From Branchiostoma floridae (taxonomy: Eukaryota > Chordata > Leptocardii > Amphioxiformes > Branchiostomatidae): a stretch of 39,361 bases of DNA. Numbering within the stretch: position 1 is the stretch's first letter; every line of letters begins with the position of its first letter. The notes under the pieces were generated by a model. That model had not been told where the DNA came from. It saw nothing but the letters and a program-made list of their open reading frames with translations, and did no database searches. A program made the translations under genes and the position numbers. The stretch is from positions 21,733,845 to 21,773,205 of the forward strand of contig NC_049988.1 of the NCBI RefSeq assembly GCF_000003815.2, read 5' to 3'. Below, piece by piece: positions 18,190 through 29,656 of this stretch.

Positions 18190-21093
18190 ATGTACGAGCA
18201 AGCAGAGCCGGTCCGGTCTTCTTTCCCGCGCCCTGACCGCGGCCAAACCAGCGGGCCGCCGCCCCAACCCCCACCTGTCCATCAGGGTGGCTCCCGTGGG
18301 CGTGTCCGCCATGGCAACGGGACTGACAAACCACAAGAAGAGCAAGACGCGTCTTCACACACGTACGAAGAAGCCGAGGCGGTGAAACGTTACGCAACGT
18401 ACACGTCTGCAGGTAGCCGGCGTTTTTGTTACTTGCCTTTTCAGTACAAAATTGGCTTTTATTTGCACACTATTTCAGCATGTTTTCAAGCAGAAATGGA
18501 GTATGATAATCTAACGATACAGACACGTTGTAATATAAGACAATTTTCATGGTTTAAAATACCGGTGGTCATGTTCCCCGAGAGAAGATATTTTACTTCT
18601 GACACCTTATGTATAAAGTCTAAAATCTTAGGGATGAAAGTCAAACAGATTTCGTTTAGGTTCACAGGGATTTAGAATATAAGATGATGATGATAACACC
18701 TCTTTCTTTAGTTAATTTTGCATATCGTGGTCCGGTGCACATGGCTATAATCGTGCTTGTACAATGTATATCAGATTATGTAGAATAAAAACATGCTGTT
18801 GAAAATGCATTTCAATTTCACATTGCTATTCGTAGTATCACATCTACCGCGGTCTAGAAAAAAGAAAATCTTCACCAATCGAAAGTGTCTTTTCTTCGAC
18901 CGTTCATGATCTTATATATCTTTATTTATTTACGTTAAGTTATAATCTCTACAGACCGCACGTATCCGGGAAGGGCAAGCGGTGGCCGTGGCCTCTGTAG
19001 CTTCATCCGCTCCCGCCTTAGCTACATGGCAGCCGGTATTGTCGTCCTGCTAAGTCTAGTTGCAGTGGGATTCACCCCTCTGACTGTCATGAATAAGGAG
19101 GTAACCACTCTTGTACCGCAATGCTATCTTCAAATATCTATATGCTGTTTCTGTTCTTATTCATAAGTGACTACAAAGACAGAACATATTGCTATTTCCC
19201 CTAATTTTTCTTCTTAAGTTTACACTGACTTTTGTCTGTAGGAAATAACTCAACTGTCCACCACTGTTGACGCCTTGAAGCGCGACCGAGACGACATGCG
19301 CCAACTGTCAACTGCTGTTGACGCCTTGAAATGTGACCAAGACGACATACGCCAGCTTTCCACCACTGTTGACGCCTTGAAGCGCGACCGAGACGACATG
19401 CGCCAACTGTCCGCCACTGTTGACGCCTTGAAATGTGACTTAGACGACATACGCCAACTGTCAACCGCTGTTGACGCCTTGAAGCGCGGCCTAGACGACA
19501 TGTCCACCACTGTTGACGCCTTGAAGCGCAACCAAGACGACATACGCCAACTGTCCACCACTGTTGATGCCTTGAAGCGCAACCAAGACGACATGCGCCA
19601 ACCTTCCACCACTGTTGATGCCTTGAAGCGCGACCGAGACGACATGCGCCATCTGTCCGCCACTGTTGACGCCTTGAAGCGTGACCAGGACGACATGTCC
19701 ACCACTGTTGACGCCTTGAAGCGCGACCAAGACGACATGTCCACCACTGTTGATGCCTTGAAGCGCAACCAAGACGACATGCGCCAACTTTCCACCACTG
19801 TTGATGCCTTGAAGCGCGACCGAGACGACATGCGCCATCTGTCCGCCACTGTTGACGCCTTGAAGCGCGACCAAGACGACATGTCCACCACTGTGGACGC
19901 CTTGAAGCGCGACCAAGACGACATGTCCACCACTGTTGACGTCTTGAAGCGCGACATAGACAGCGAGCGCAGCCGAGTTACCGCCTTGGAGCAGCGTCGT
20001 CAAGAAAAACGTAAGACGCCAGTTAATTTGGGTTTTAGTTGTTATGTGAACTATTTGTGATGGTGTAGGAAACAACATCATTAGTACAAAAACAGGATTT
20101 TTTACCATCAATAGAGTAAAACAGATATTTCATATGAATTCATACAAAATGTCAATGTTTAGAATAGAGTTTCACTGACTTTCACTTACAAGTTTCACTT
20201 ACAGTTATGCTGGAATGAAATAAAGCTTCAGCACCTAATGGAGAGTATTGTAAGGAAGCAAATGTAATGCATTGGGATTGCTGCTTGTTCTCCCTATTAA
20301 ATTAGACGGGTTTAAATGTAAAATCTGTTTTTTTCAGTATCTTGTCCAGAAGGTTACGCAGTGTTCCATGGGATCTGCTACAAGGCCTTCGACACCTTCA
20401 AGACCTTCAGCGGTGCGGCCGCGGCCTGTGGTGAAGACGGCGGCACCCTCGCCATGCCCCGAGACGCTGAGACAAACGCCTTCCTGATCTCCTTGTACAA
20501 GTCCGTGCGCGACAGGCACTTCTGTTTCGGCCTGCACGATCGGCGCGAAGAGGGAAGCTTTGAGTGGGTGGATGGTTCTGCACTTGGGACGTACAACTCC
20601 TGGGCTTGGGGACAACCTAACAACGGTGGGGGCAACCAAGATTGCGTTTGTTACTCCCCCTTATACAAAGACAAGTGGGTCGACACCGCATGCGACCTGG
20701 AGGTGCGCTTCATCTGCCAGGTTGTCCCAGGTACTTTTTATAACCGTACCATTTCACGAAACCTTTCTGTCTAGTGAACACGCCACAGCTTATCCATTAC
20801 ACGGAGTGCATTAAACCATCATAACCTCCATCAAATATTCATATTCAGATATCAAACATGCAAATGAGGGACTGATTTGCATATTTCAAACAAAAATTGC
20901 AAAATCGTAATAAATAATGGGAATTTTATACTTGTGACATGTGTAAGTTAGTTGAAGATGGACATCCCATGCATAAATTAATTCATAGAAGTACTCTAGT
21001 TAGTATTGCTAGTTAGTATTGCTACTGTTATAAACACATCACTCCACATCTCATCCCTGCCATTTCTGTTCATGTTTTCCAGGACGTCCGTAG
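18190..21093 (+). CDS. G4: lectin receptor, tail type C, long mixed neck
   Basis: Exons 18190-18412, 18955-19100, 19242-20010, 20338-20730 and 21083-21093 join in phase to 513 residues. The start MYEQAEPVRSSF is shared with G3 and G6. The tail has PPPQPPPVHQGG (a possible SH3 ligand) and ends KRYATYTSAG. The transmembrane helix is near residues 99-119. The neck is 256 residues, nine 17-residue and five 14-residue units, then a variant cap ending EQRRQEK. The CTLD (about 380-510) has QPN instead of EPN and KWVD instead of WND, plus two extra cysteines (HFCFGLHD and DCVCYS) that could form an added disulfide. Classical sugar binding is doubtful. It ends Arg-Pro-TAG. All splice sites are GT-AG. 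Confidence 0.9.
18413..18954. other. G4 first intron
   Basis: An AT-rich intron of 542 bases, longer than its counterparts in G3 (150) and G6 (167). The first bases match theirs. The rest has nothing recognised and looks like unrelated inserted sequence. Confidence 0.5.
19242..20010 (+). repeat. G4 neck repeats, 14 mixed units with a higher-order duplication
   Basis: Nine 17-residue and five 14-residue units. Units 7-10 (19575-19760) and 11-14 (19761-19946) form a doubled block in the same order 17, 17, 14, 14 with matching variants (KRNQDDM, KRDRDDMRHL, KRDQDDM, KRDQDDM), 186 bases each. Confidence 0.85.
20858..20882. promoter_or_regulatory. Inverted octamer pair in G4 last intron
   Basis: ATGCAAAT, GAGGGACTG, ATTTGCAT: a perfect inverted pair at the same place as in G2 and G6. 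Confidence 0.4.
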
Positions 21094-22889
21094 GTGACAG
21101 GCGTAACTCTCACCACCACTGTCCAGCGGATCTCCGACCATCCGCAGTAAAACTGACCGGCAGAACGTGAAACCTGGAATCATAGCAACATAGGAAATCA
21201 GCACGTTTTTTTCTGAACCTGTTTAAAAGTCGAGTAGAAAACTAACAGAAGAAATAGTAAATGGGCACCAAAGCAATGGATCACTTACTGTACAATGGTA
21301 GTCATTTCAGCTTTGAGTGAGAGAATTTACAGATCTTATCGAATTAGCCAGGAATAGTAAATGGGCACCAAAGCAGAGGATTACTGGTACAATGGTAGAC
21401 GCGCCATAGTTTTCATATATATATATGTCGTTTCAATTAAACTTGCATTTATATATAACGGATTAACATATGTTTTCGCTTTAGGAGTTTTTTTACATGA
21501 AGAACGCCATAGAAAGGGGAAGGCTTCTGGTTTGACCGCAGCCAGTGTGCTGCCTGTACGTGTTTCTTGCGCGTTTCATACAAAATTGCTGAACAGACAG
21601 GACAAACAAAATGTTTATTAAGCACAGCTTCACTAATAGTGATGATACGTAATCTCTTCTTCGTAATCTCTGCTGTTTCACAATGGGCACACTTCCTTTT
21701 GTTGTAGTAAACGGACGAAAAAAGCATAATGCCAGAACTGCTGGTACTTATTGATGGAAGTTCCTTTGTAACAAGCCTGAACCAAGTTATATAGTTGTTG
21801 TTTTGGTTTTTTTTTGCTGTTCTCCAATGTTTGTAGACTGTGCTCATTTGAGCCTGGACCACTGAAGAAGCCACATCGGTGAAACCGGTTTGTGTGACAG
21901 ACTGAATAAAAGTTGTAAACGGGAACTCTGCGGCTCCGGCTGTCTTACTGAGGAGTGACTGTGGTGAGAAAGATGTCGGTTAGCGTGAGGATGAGTCCGC
22001 TTTATACATACTAGTTATCCAGATTTTGGACACTCACTATTAGTATTACAACCTTCTGAGGCATAAAGGTGCGGTGCTTATGATATGTTTGCAGCTGAGC
22101 TGAATGTGAGTCATGAGTTACATCTTTTGCACCAAAACAACAAACCCACGGAAAATTGTTCTACTCCTATGGGCGCATACATACATGAATTCAATATATC
22201 CAGAGCTTTTATCGGAACCTTCTTTTTATCTTCTACGGGTGCAGACATCAATGAATCAAATATATCTGCTACTTTTCCAAACATTATAAAAAAGGCAAAA
22301 TGTCTTTGAATGTTGTTTTCAATCTTTCAATTTGTTACAAGCAAACAAATAAGAAGATAACATGTATATTTGATTTGTCTGAGAAAACGTGCGCTGTTTT
22401 CCACCGGTCGACTCAATATTATTTTATTCCATCTTTGGTTTCCAATTGCCTCACTTTCCACATTGTGTTTCGGACTCCGCCTGAAGAAAATCTATAAATG
22501 TATGCGTTAACACAAAATTGCATGTGTGCTGACTGCCAACATGTTGTGTGACGAAAGCGGAAAATATCAGAGGAAGGAAAAAGGAATAAAACGTGTTTTT
22601 GTCCTGTGTGTGCATACATAAATGAATTCAATATATTCAGAGCCTTTATCAGAACCTTCTGGATACAAATGTATATCTGATAGATTTCCAAACAAAAAGG
22701 CAGGATGCCTTTGAAATGTTGTTGTCGATATCCTTATTTGAAGATGTAACAGAGAAAAAGATTACGTGTATTTGTCTCCACCGAAAATAAAATGATTTCC
22801 GATTTATTCATGTTTTTTGCATTGCGTCTCGGACCTCGCCTGATGCAGGACGTGTATTTTTGCTGTGCAGAAACCTGACAAGTCGCACC
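21094..22889. other. G4 3' UTR and upstream region of G5
   Basis: A small internal duplication in the 3' UTR (GGGCACCAAAGCA at about 21262 and 21363) and a short AT run near 21415. The poly(A) signal is at 21905-21910. The MPGG-type upstream module is present twice (about 22165-22400 and 22600-22790), then the leader to ATG 22890. No gene was seen. Confidence 0.6.
21905..21910 (+). promoter_or_regulatory. Poly(A) signal of G4
   Basis: AATAAA after TTTGTGTGACAGACTG in the conserved 3'-end block. Confidence 0.7.
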
Positions 22890-25800
22890 ATGCCAGGAGG
22901 GCTACAGCAGTCCCACACTGGTGACACAGGTAAACAGACGTCACCGGCCAAGTGCTGTTGTTCTTCAATCATCTATGTAATGACAACTTTAAGGTTTAAC
23001 ACTATCCGGTGCCTTACGTGGTGACACAGGTAGATATCATTTCCAAATAGCGTTTGGGCGAGGCAGGAAGCTCGGAAGATGCATTATCATTACGATATAG
23101 TCTTACACACACACGCCCCCCCCCATACACACACACTACCTAGCCATAAGGATACAGTGCAAACCCAACATTTCGGATGGTGAAGTAAATCCCCGTACAT
23201 GGGGAGCATCACGCGTTAAGTTCCTCCTCGGTTGTGAAACCTCGGCACGTGAAAGAACCCGACAAACCCGTCGGCGCCACTTTAATTATTATGATTTTCC
23301 TCCAGGCACCACATCTATCCAACAAGACCAAGGAACTTCTCCAAACACGTACGAAGAAGCCGAGAGAGTGTACTACACAATCAAGGATCAAGATCTGCCA
23401 CCGCCTTTCCATGGGGTGGGGCGGGCAGCAGGAGTCACCCCAGGGGGAGGTGCCCCAACGCCCTCCTGTCCATCAGGGTGGTTCCAGTGGGCGTGTCCGC
23501 CATGGCAACGTTGCTGACAAGCCTCAAGAAGAGCAAGGAGCGTCTTCGCACACGTACGAAGAAGCCGAGGCGGTGAAACGTCACGCAACGTACACGTCTG
23601 CAGGTAGCCAACGTTTATAACTTACATTATCTACTTTGCAGAATCAACAAAGTAATGGCATTGTAGTTCGTATCTCATTGAAACAATAATTGACATGAAG
23701 TGAAAAATAAATTCAGTATCACCACAACACGAGGGATATTCTTTTACATTCGAATTCACTTCTTACAACATGTGCTGCATGTACATGTTCATGTAGGGCC
23801 TCAAGGTCTTAATTTTATGGATCACATCCTCTTCAGACCCCAAAACTTTTGTGCGAGAGCGAAATAAAAGAAAAATCCAGAAAAAATGCTGCTAAACCAC
23901 AAGACTAAACATCCAGACCATTTGTCCCAGGCTTGTGTGGTTTGTCTTATGTTCACCTCCAGTAAGACTGTACGAGACCATCATTGCCATTTCAGTCATA
24001 TTTATAATGCCTTTCTGGTTCAAAGAGGGAAACAAGGGTGCTGTTTGCTAAGCATAAGCTGCCGGTAACCCCTGCTTCGCCTATTGAGTCAGTTAATCGA
24101 GCTTGCACAAGCAAGCTTGATGTTTCTGACGTATGCCGCCACAGTAAGCCTTGGGTCAGAGCCCAGATTTCTGAAGTCGTACATGTGGCTTTGCACTGAG
24201 CAAACTCCTTGAAAAACATTTTCAAATCGCCTGGCGTTTTGTGCCATGGAATTCACAGTTTCGTCAAAGGTTCCCTGTTCATTTCCGCAACGAAGGCTCC
24301 CCCAACTTGGTCCCATTTTGTTGATGTGACATTGAACTGATTTATTGGTTTTTTTATCTTATTCAGTTGGCATGTGGACACCAACGTGATAATCTAAAAC
24401 AGATATGTTTATTTCCAACAGACCGCACGTATCCGGGAGGAGCAAGTGGCCGCGGTGCTCTCTTTAGCTTCATCCGCTCCCACCGCAGCTGCATCGCCGC
24501 CGGCATTGCCGTACTGATAGCTGTGGGACTTGCCCCTCTGACGTTCATCAATAGAGAGGTAAACGATTTTGCATCAAAAAACATTTTTTAAACGATCTTT
24601 ATGCTGTTTCTGTTGTTCTTTTAAAGGGACTATCAAGTCAGACCATGTTGCTGTTTTCACTTAACTATTTCTCAAGTATGTTATTTGATGTTCGTCTTCA
24701 GGAAATAGTCCAACTGTCAACCACTGTTGACGCCTTAAAAAGGGGCCAAGACAACGGCATGTCCACCACTCTTACCGCCTTGAAGCGCGACCAGGACAAC
24801 ATGCGCCAGCTGTCCACCGCTGTTGACGCCTTGAAGCGCGACCAAGACGACATACGCCAACTGTCCACCGCTGTTGACGCCTTGAAGCGCGACCAAGACG
24901 ACATACACCAACTGTCGACCACGGTTGACGCCTTGAAGCGCGACCAAGACGACATGCGCCAACTGTTCTCCATTATTGACGCCTTGAAGCGCGACCAAGA
25001 CGACATGTCCACCATTCTTGACGCTTGTAAGTACGACCGAGACGAAATGTCCACCACTGTTGACGCCTTGAAGCGTGACCTGGACAGCGAGCGCAGCCGA
25101 ACCGCCGCCTTGGAGCAGCGTCTTGACGCGATGATTTATACAAAGTCACCAGGTAAGTAATTCAATACTGTCTATTGTAGAATACATCGACCATAGCCTG
25201 GGTGCATTCCTCCGGAGTAACCATGGGTAGGAAGCAACAAGATTGAGCCATCGGTTACTACGGAGGATGGTACCAAGGCTACCATTCCTACGCCTCATCA
25301 TTATCATCATCAGTCACGGTATTCTGCATCTTTGGAAAGTCCTATGCCTATTGGATAATTTGTGTTAAGTACATATTGTAGCATTGTTTATACATCATTC
25401 ACATTAATAAAGTACTTACATGTGTATATGTACATGTATGATTTGACATAGCGTTTTACTAACGTTTCACTAACAAAATGATGATCTTCTGGTAAATGTA
25501 ATGATTTTTGCTTCTTCTTTTTTTGTTTTGTTATCTAGATATATTCCTTCTTAGTCTGTTTATCATACAAAACTTTTTTTCTAGCATCTTGTCCTAAATG
25601 TTACGCACTGTTCCGTGGGATCTGCTACGATGCCTTCGACACACCGAAGAACTTCAGCGATGCGGCCGCGGCCTGTGGTGAAGACGGCGGCACCCTCGCC
25701 ATGCCCCGAGACGCCGAGACCAACGCCTTCCTGGTCTCCTTGTACACATCCGTGAGCGACGATGGTGACTTCTGGATCGGCCTGCACGATCGGCGGGAAG

Positions 25801-26149
25801 AGGGAAGCTTTGAGTGGGTGGATGGTTCTGCACTTGGAACGTACAACTCCTGGGGTCCGGAAGAACCGAACAATACGGGCGGCAAAGAAGATTGTATTTC
25901 TTTCGTCGTAGGCTGGAAAGGCACATGGAACGACGCACCATGCGACTCGCCGTTTTACTACATATGCCAGGTTGTTCCAGGTACTTCTTATAACCCTCCT
26001 ATTTCCTAAAACCCTGCCATCTTTTAAACAGGCCACAAGTATCCACCGGACTGAAGACGTTAGACCATCTTGTTTAAAACCATAGCAAAACACGTCACTC
26101 CTCATCTCATCACTGCTATTTCTGTTCATGTTTTCCAGGACGTCCGTAG
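22890..26149 (+). CDS. G5: lectin receptor, tail type A, one-base frameshift in the tail exon
   Basis: Exons 22890-22929, 23306-23603, 24422-24558, 24702-25152, 25585-25980 and 26139-26149. The tail exon codes for ERVYYTIKDQDLPP, but an extra G in GGGGTGGGGCGGGCAGCAGG (G1 has GGCGGCAGCAGG) shifts the frame. The sequence as given stops at TGA 23515 after 83 residues. Without that G the product would be about 443 residues. A base-calling error in a G-rich run is a real alternative. The transmembrane exon is nine bases short, removing three residues of the helix, and the juxtamembrane Cys is Phe (ALFSF). The neck is 150 residues and its exon runs five codons past the usual donor (IYTKSPG). The CTLD has EEPN and TWND, so an intact site, and an unusual Cys in PKCYALF. 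Everything after the frameshift is open. Confidence 0.75.
23604..24421. other. G5 long intron
   Basis: 818 bases between the tail and transmembrane exons. The stretch 24060-24330 is GC-richer than the rest and has a 75-codon open frame on the - strand with no recognised domain. It may be a fragment of an inserted element. Nothing else was identified. Confidence 0.4.
24702..25152 (+). repeat. G5 neck repeats, mixed degenerate units
   Basis: Units of 17 residues (KRDQDDIRQLSTAVDAL type) and 14 residues, with one unit of 15 (KRGQDNGMSTTLTAL) and diverged ones (KRDQDDMSTILDAC, KYDRDEMSTTVDAL). The cap is KRDLDSERSRTAALEQRL. Confidence 0.82.
25195..25280. mobile_element. Hairpin-forming MITE-like element in G5
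   Basis: Inverted arms of about 28 bases (25195-25222 with TCCTCCGGAGTAACC, and 25253-25280 with GGTTACTACGGAGGA) around a 30-base loop. It lies in the intron between the neck and CTLD exons, and the matching introns of the other genes lack it. Confidence 0.6.
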
Positions 26150-26369
26150 GTGACAGGCGGAACTCTCACCACCACTGTACAGCGGCTCTCCGACCATCCG
26201 CAGTAAAACTGACCAGCAAAACGTTGAACCTGGAATTATAGCAACAGAGGAAATCAGCACGCTGTTCTATGAACCTGTTTAAAAGTCGAGTAGAAAACTA
26301 AAAGAAGAAAATGTGAGTTGGCACCAAAGCGATGGATCACTTATTGTATAATGGTGGACGGGCCTTAGT

Positions 26370-26373
<4 letters not shown>

Positions 26374-26434
<61 letters not shown>

Positions 26435-26450
26435 ATAAATATATATATAT
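26374..26450. repeat. AT microsatellite in G5 3' UTR
   Basis: Nearly pure TA dinucleotides to 26432, then an imperfect tail. The same spot in G0 (about 1450) and G4 (about 21415) has only a few AT units, so the run expanded here. Confidence 0.9.
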
Positions 26451-26864
26451 GATAGAAAATTAACATAATGTTTTCGCGTTAGCCGGGAGTTCATTTACAT
26501 GAAGAACGCTCTAAAAAGGAAAAAAACTTGACCTGGTTTGACCGCACAAGTGTGCTGCCTGTTTCTTGTGCGTTTCGTACAAAATGCTGAACAGGCAGGA
26601 CAAACAAAATGTAAGCACAACGTCACTTATAGTAATAATACGTAACCTCACTGTTTTCACAATAGACTGACTTCCTTTTGCTGTGGTAAACGTACGAAAA
26701 ATGTACAATGCCAGAACTGTTGATATCTGTTGATGGACGCTCCTTTGTATTATCTAAAACAAGCCTGAACCAAGTTATAGAGATTTTTTGCTGATCTCCA
26801 AAGTTTGTAGACTGTGCTCATTTGAGCCTGGACCACTGAAGAAGCCACATTGGCGAAACCGGCG

Positions 26865-26870
26865 AATAAA
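26865..26870 (+). promoter_or_regulatory. Poly(A) signal of G5
   Basis: AATAAA directly after GAAACCGGCG. The hairpin found upstream of the signal in the paralogues is deleted. Confidence 0.65.
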
Positions 26871-28271
26871 TGTTGTAAACGGGAACTCTGCGGCTCCGGC
26901 TGTCTTACTGAGAGGTGACTGTGGTGAGAAAGATGTCGGTTAGCGTGAGGATCAGTCCACTCCATCAACTAGTATACTAGTTATCCAACTTTTGGATACT
27001 GACCAGTAAAACCACGTGCATGGGGTGTGACTCTCATGGCGGCCTTTTCTTGACCAAAGTGCCCGGGCAGAGCTTAGTCCTGCTTTACAAAAACGAATTC
27101 TTCATTCCTGTTGTTCCATTTGGGAGGTTGTTTGTTTTGAGTCAGAAGATAATTTAACGAAATTCTAGCCTATCATACGGCTCCCCCCGGTGCCCATGGT
27201 TATATTGCACGGTTTCGTAGTCCACACACCTGACAGCATTTTGAAAGTATCAACAGATAAACAAACAAAACACTGCTGCATATTTTTAAAGTATTATTGT
27301 TTTAAAACCTTCAAAATGACTTCTGCCGTTCTTTGTTACATTGTAATATATTCTCCATGTTTTCATGACTCAAAGGTTAGCTTCTTTTCCCAGAAAATTA
27401 GTCTGCCTCTTGCAGAAAAACAAAATGTCATCTTCAGCACGTCATATGGCGCCATCGCTCCAAATATGGGCAAAGATATCCTCACTTCTTCAGACTTATC
27501 ACAGCATTATTGTCTATATGCATGCACATTGACGTTGGCTGTTGCACTGTCTGCCTGTTATCTGTACAGTACGGTCATGTACGAGCAAGCAGAACCGGTC
27601 CTGTACCCTTTCCAGAGCCCTGACAGCGGCCAAACCAGCGGGACGCCGCCCCAACCCCCTCCTGTCCATCAGGGTGGTTCCCGCGGGCGTGTCCGCCATG
27701 GCAACGGCGCATCTGATAAGTCGCAAGAAGACCAAGAAACGTCTACAGACACGTACGAAGAAGCCGAGGCGGTGAAACGTTATGCCAAGTACACGTCTGC
27801 AGGTAGCCGTCGCTTTTGTAAATGGCCTTTTTACAGTGATACATGTATCTTGCCATTTTGACAATAAGAAGACACAATATCAGTTGGAGATGGCGAATCA
27901 TCACTTACTAGTACTTTTCATTACTTATTTCACCACTACAAAACTGAGACAGATATGTATTTCTCATAGACCGCACGTATCCGGGTGGAGCAAGCGGCTG
28001 CCGTGCTCTCTGTAGCTTCATCCGCTCCCACCGTAGCTGCATGGCCGCTGACTTTGCCGTGCTGCTAAGCCTAGTTGCTTTAGGATTCGCCCCTCTGACT
28101 GTCATGAATAAGGAGGTAAACACCCTTGTACCAAAACACTATTTTCAAACATCTTTATGCTGTGTCTGTTGTTCTTGTTTAGGGGGATTACAAAGATGGA
28201 ACATACTGGATTAGTACTGTTTTCCTTTCGATTTTTCTGCTGATGTATGATACTCTAACTTTCGTCTTTCG

Positions 28272-28852
28272 AAAATAAGTCAACTGTCCGCCACTGTTGA
28301 CGCCTTGAAGCGTGACCAAGACGACATGTCCACCACTGTTGACGCCTTGAAGCGCGACCAAGACGACATGTCCACCACTGTTGACGCCTTGAATCGCAAC
28401 CAAGACATGTCCACCACTATTGACGCCTTGAAGCGCGACCAAGACGGCATGTCCGCCACTGTTGACGCCTTGAAGCGCGACCAAGACGACGTCCACCACT
28501 GTTGACGCCTTGAAGCGTGACCAAGACGACATGTTCACCACTGGTTGACGCCTTGAAGCGCGAGCAAGACGACATATCCACCACTGTTGACGCCTTGAAT
28601 CGCAAGCAAGACGACATGTCCACCACTGTTGACGCCCTGAATCGCATCCAAGACGACATGTCCACCAGTTTTGACGCCTTGAAGCGCGACCAAGACGACA
28701 TGTCCACCACTGTTGACGCCCTGAATCGCATCCAAGACGACATGTCCACCACTTTTGACGCCTGAAGCGCGACCAAGACGACATGTCCACTTCTGCTGAC
28801 GCCTTGAAGCGAGACCAAACCGCCGCCTTGGAGCAGCGTCTTCACGAGATGA
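28272..28852 (+). repeat. G6 neck repeats, 14-residue type, frameshifted
   Basis: About twelve 42-base units, including one 39-base unit (NRNQDMSTTIDAL) and variants such as NRIQDDM. An 18-base in-frame deletion has removed LDKERS from the cap. Three indels break the frame. Confidence 0.8.
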
Positions 28853-29631
28853 GTAAGACGCTGAGTTAGTTGCCATGTGTTCTATTTGTGATAGTGTGAT
28901 TTGCCAACATCATAATAACGGAAGGGCAAAGTTTTGGGCACTGACAATCATAATTCCATTGCATGTAGTTCGTATGGCTCCAGGATGATTTGCATCAATG
29001 ACCATGTCCTTACCAAAGTTTCGGCTGATTTCAATGAAAGTTTATTGACATTGTGTCATGTATTTAACAGAGTATATTGATGTCATTGACTCAATGTTTT
29101 TCAGCTTGTCCTAAAGGTTACGCAGAGTTCCGAGGAATCTGCTACAAGGCCTTCGACACACACAAGACCTTCGGCGATGCGGCCGCGGTCTGTGTTGAAG
29201 ACGGCGGCACCCTCGCCATGCCCCGAGACGCTGAGACCAACGACTTCCTGATCTCCTTGTACAAGTCAGTTAGCAAGTGGCCCTTCTGGATCGGCCTGCA
29301 CGATCGGCGCGAAGAGGGAAGCTTTGAGTGGGTGGATGGTTCTGTACTTGGGACGTACAGCTCCTGGGGTCCGGGAGAACCGAACAACGGTTGGGGCAAC
29401 AACGCTTGGAGCAACGAAGATTGCGTTTCTTACTCCGCATCCCGGAACGACAAGTGGTACGACTACCGATGCCACATGCCACGTCTCTTCATCTGCCAGG
29501 CTGTACCAGGTATTTATAAAGGTACCGTTTCCTGAAACCTTTCTGTCTAGTGAACATGCCACAGCTTAAGTATCCATTACACGGAGTGCATTAGACTATC
29601 ATAACATCCATGAAATATACAGATATCAAAC

Positions 29632-29656
29632 ATGCAAATGAGGGACTGATTTGCAT
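29632..29656. promoter_or_regulatory. Inverted octamer pair in G6 last intron
   Basis: ATGCAAAT, GAGGGACTG, ATTTGCAT, identical to G4. Confidence 0.4.

Larger units (their letters stand above)
26150..27576. other. G5 3' UTR and upstream region of G6
   Basis: An AT microsatellite lies at about 26374-26450. The poly(A) signal is at 26865-26870; here the 3' block has lost the TCTGTGTGACAGACT hairpin. The stretch 27000-27255 matches 11940-12228 upstream of G3, without the insertion found there. The MYEQ-type upstream module is at about 27365-27525. No separate gene was seen. Confidence 0.6.

Noticed and set aside
24089-24316. A 75-codon - strand frame in the G5 intron
   Set aside because: No recognised motif, no splice or start context and no second copy in the window. 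Kept only as a note on the intron.
27190-27576. Upstream extension of the G6 tail with a hydrophobic stretch before MYEQ
   Set aside because: G3 has no ATG in that frame and G4 has no hydrophobic stretch. MYEQ is the only start conserved in all three.
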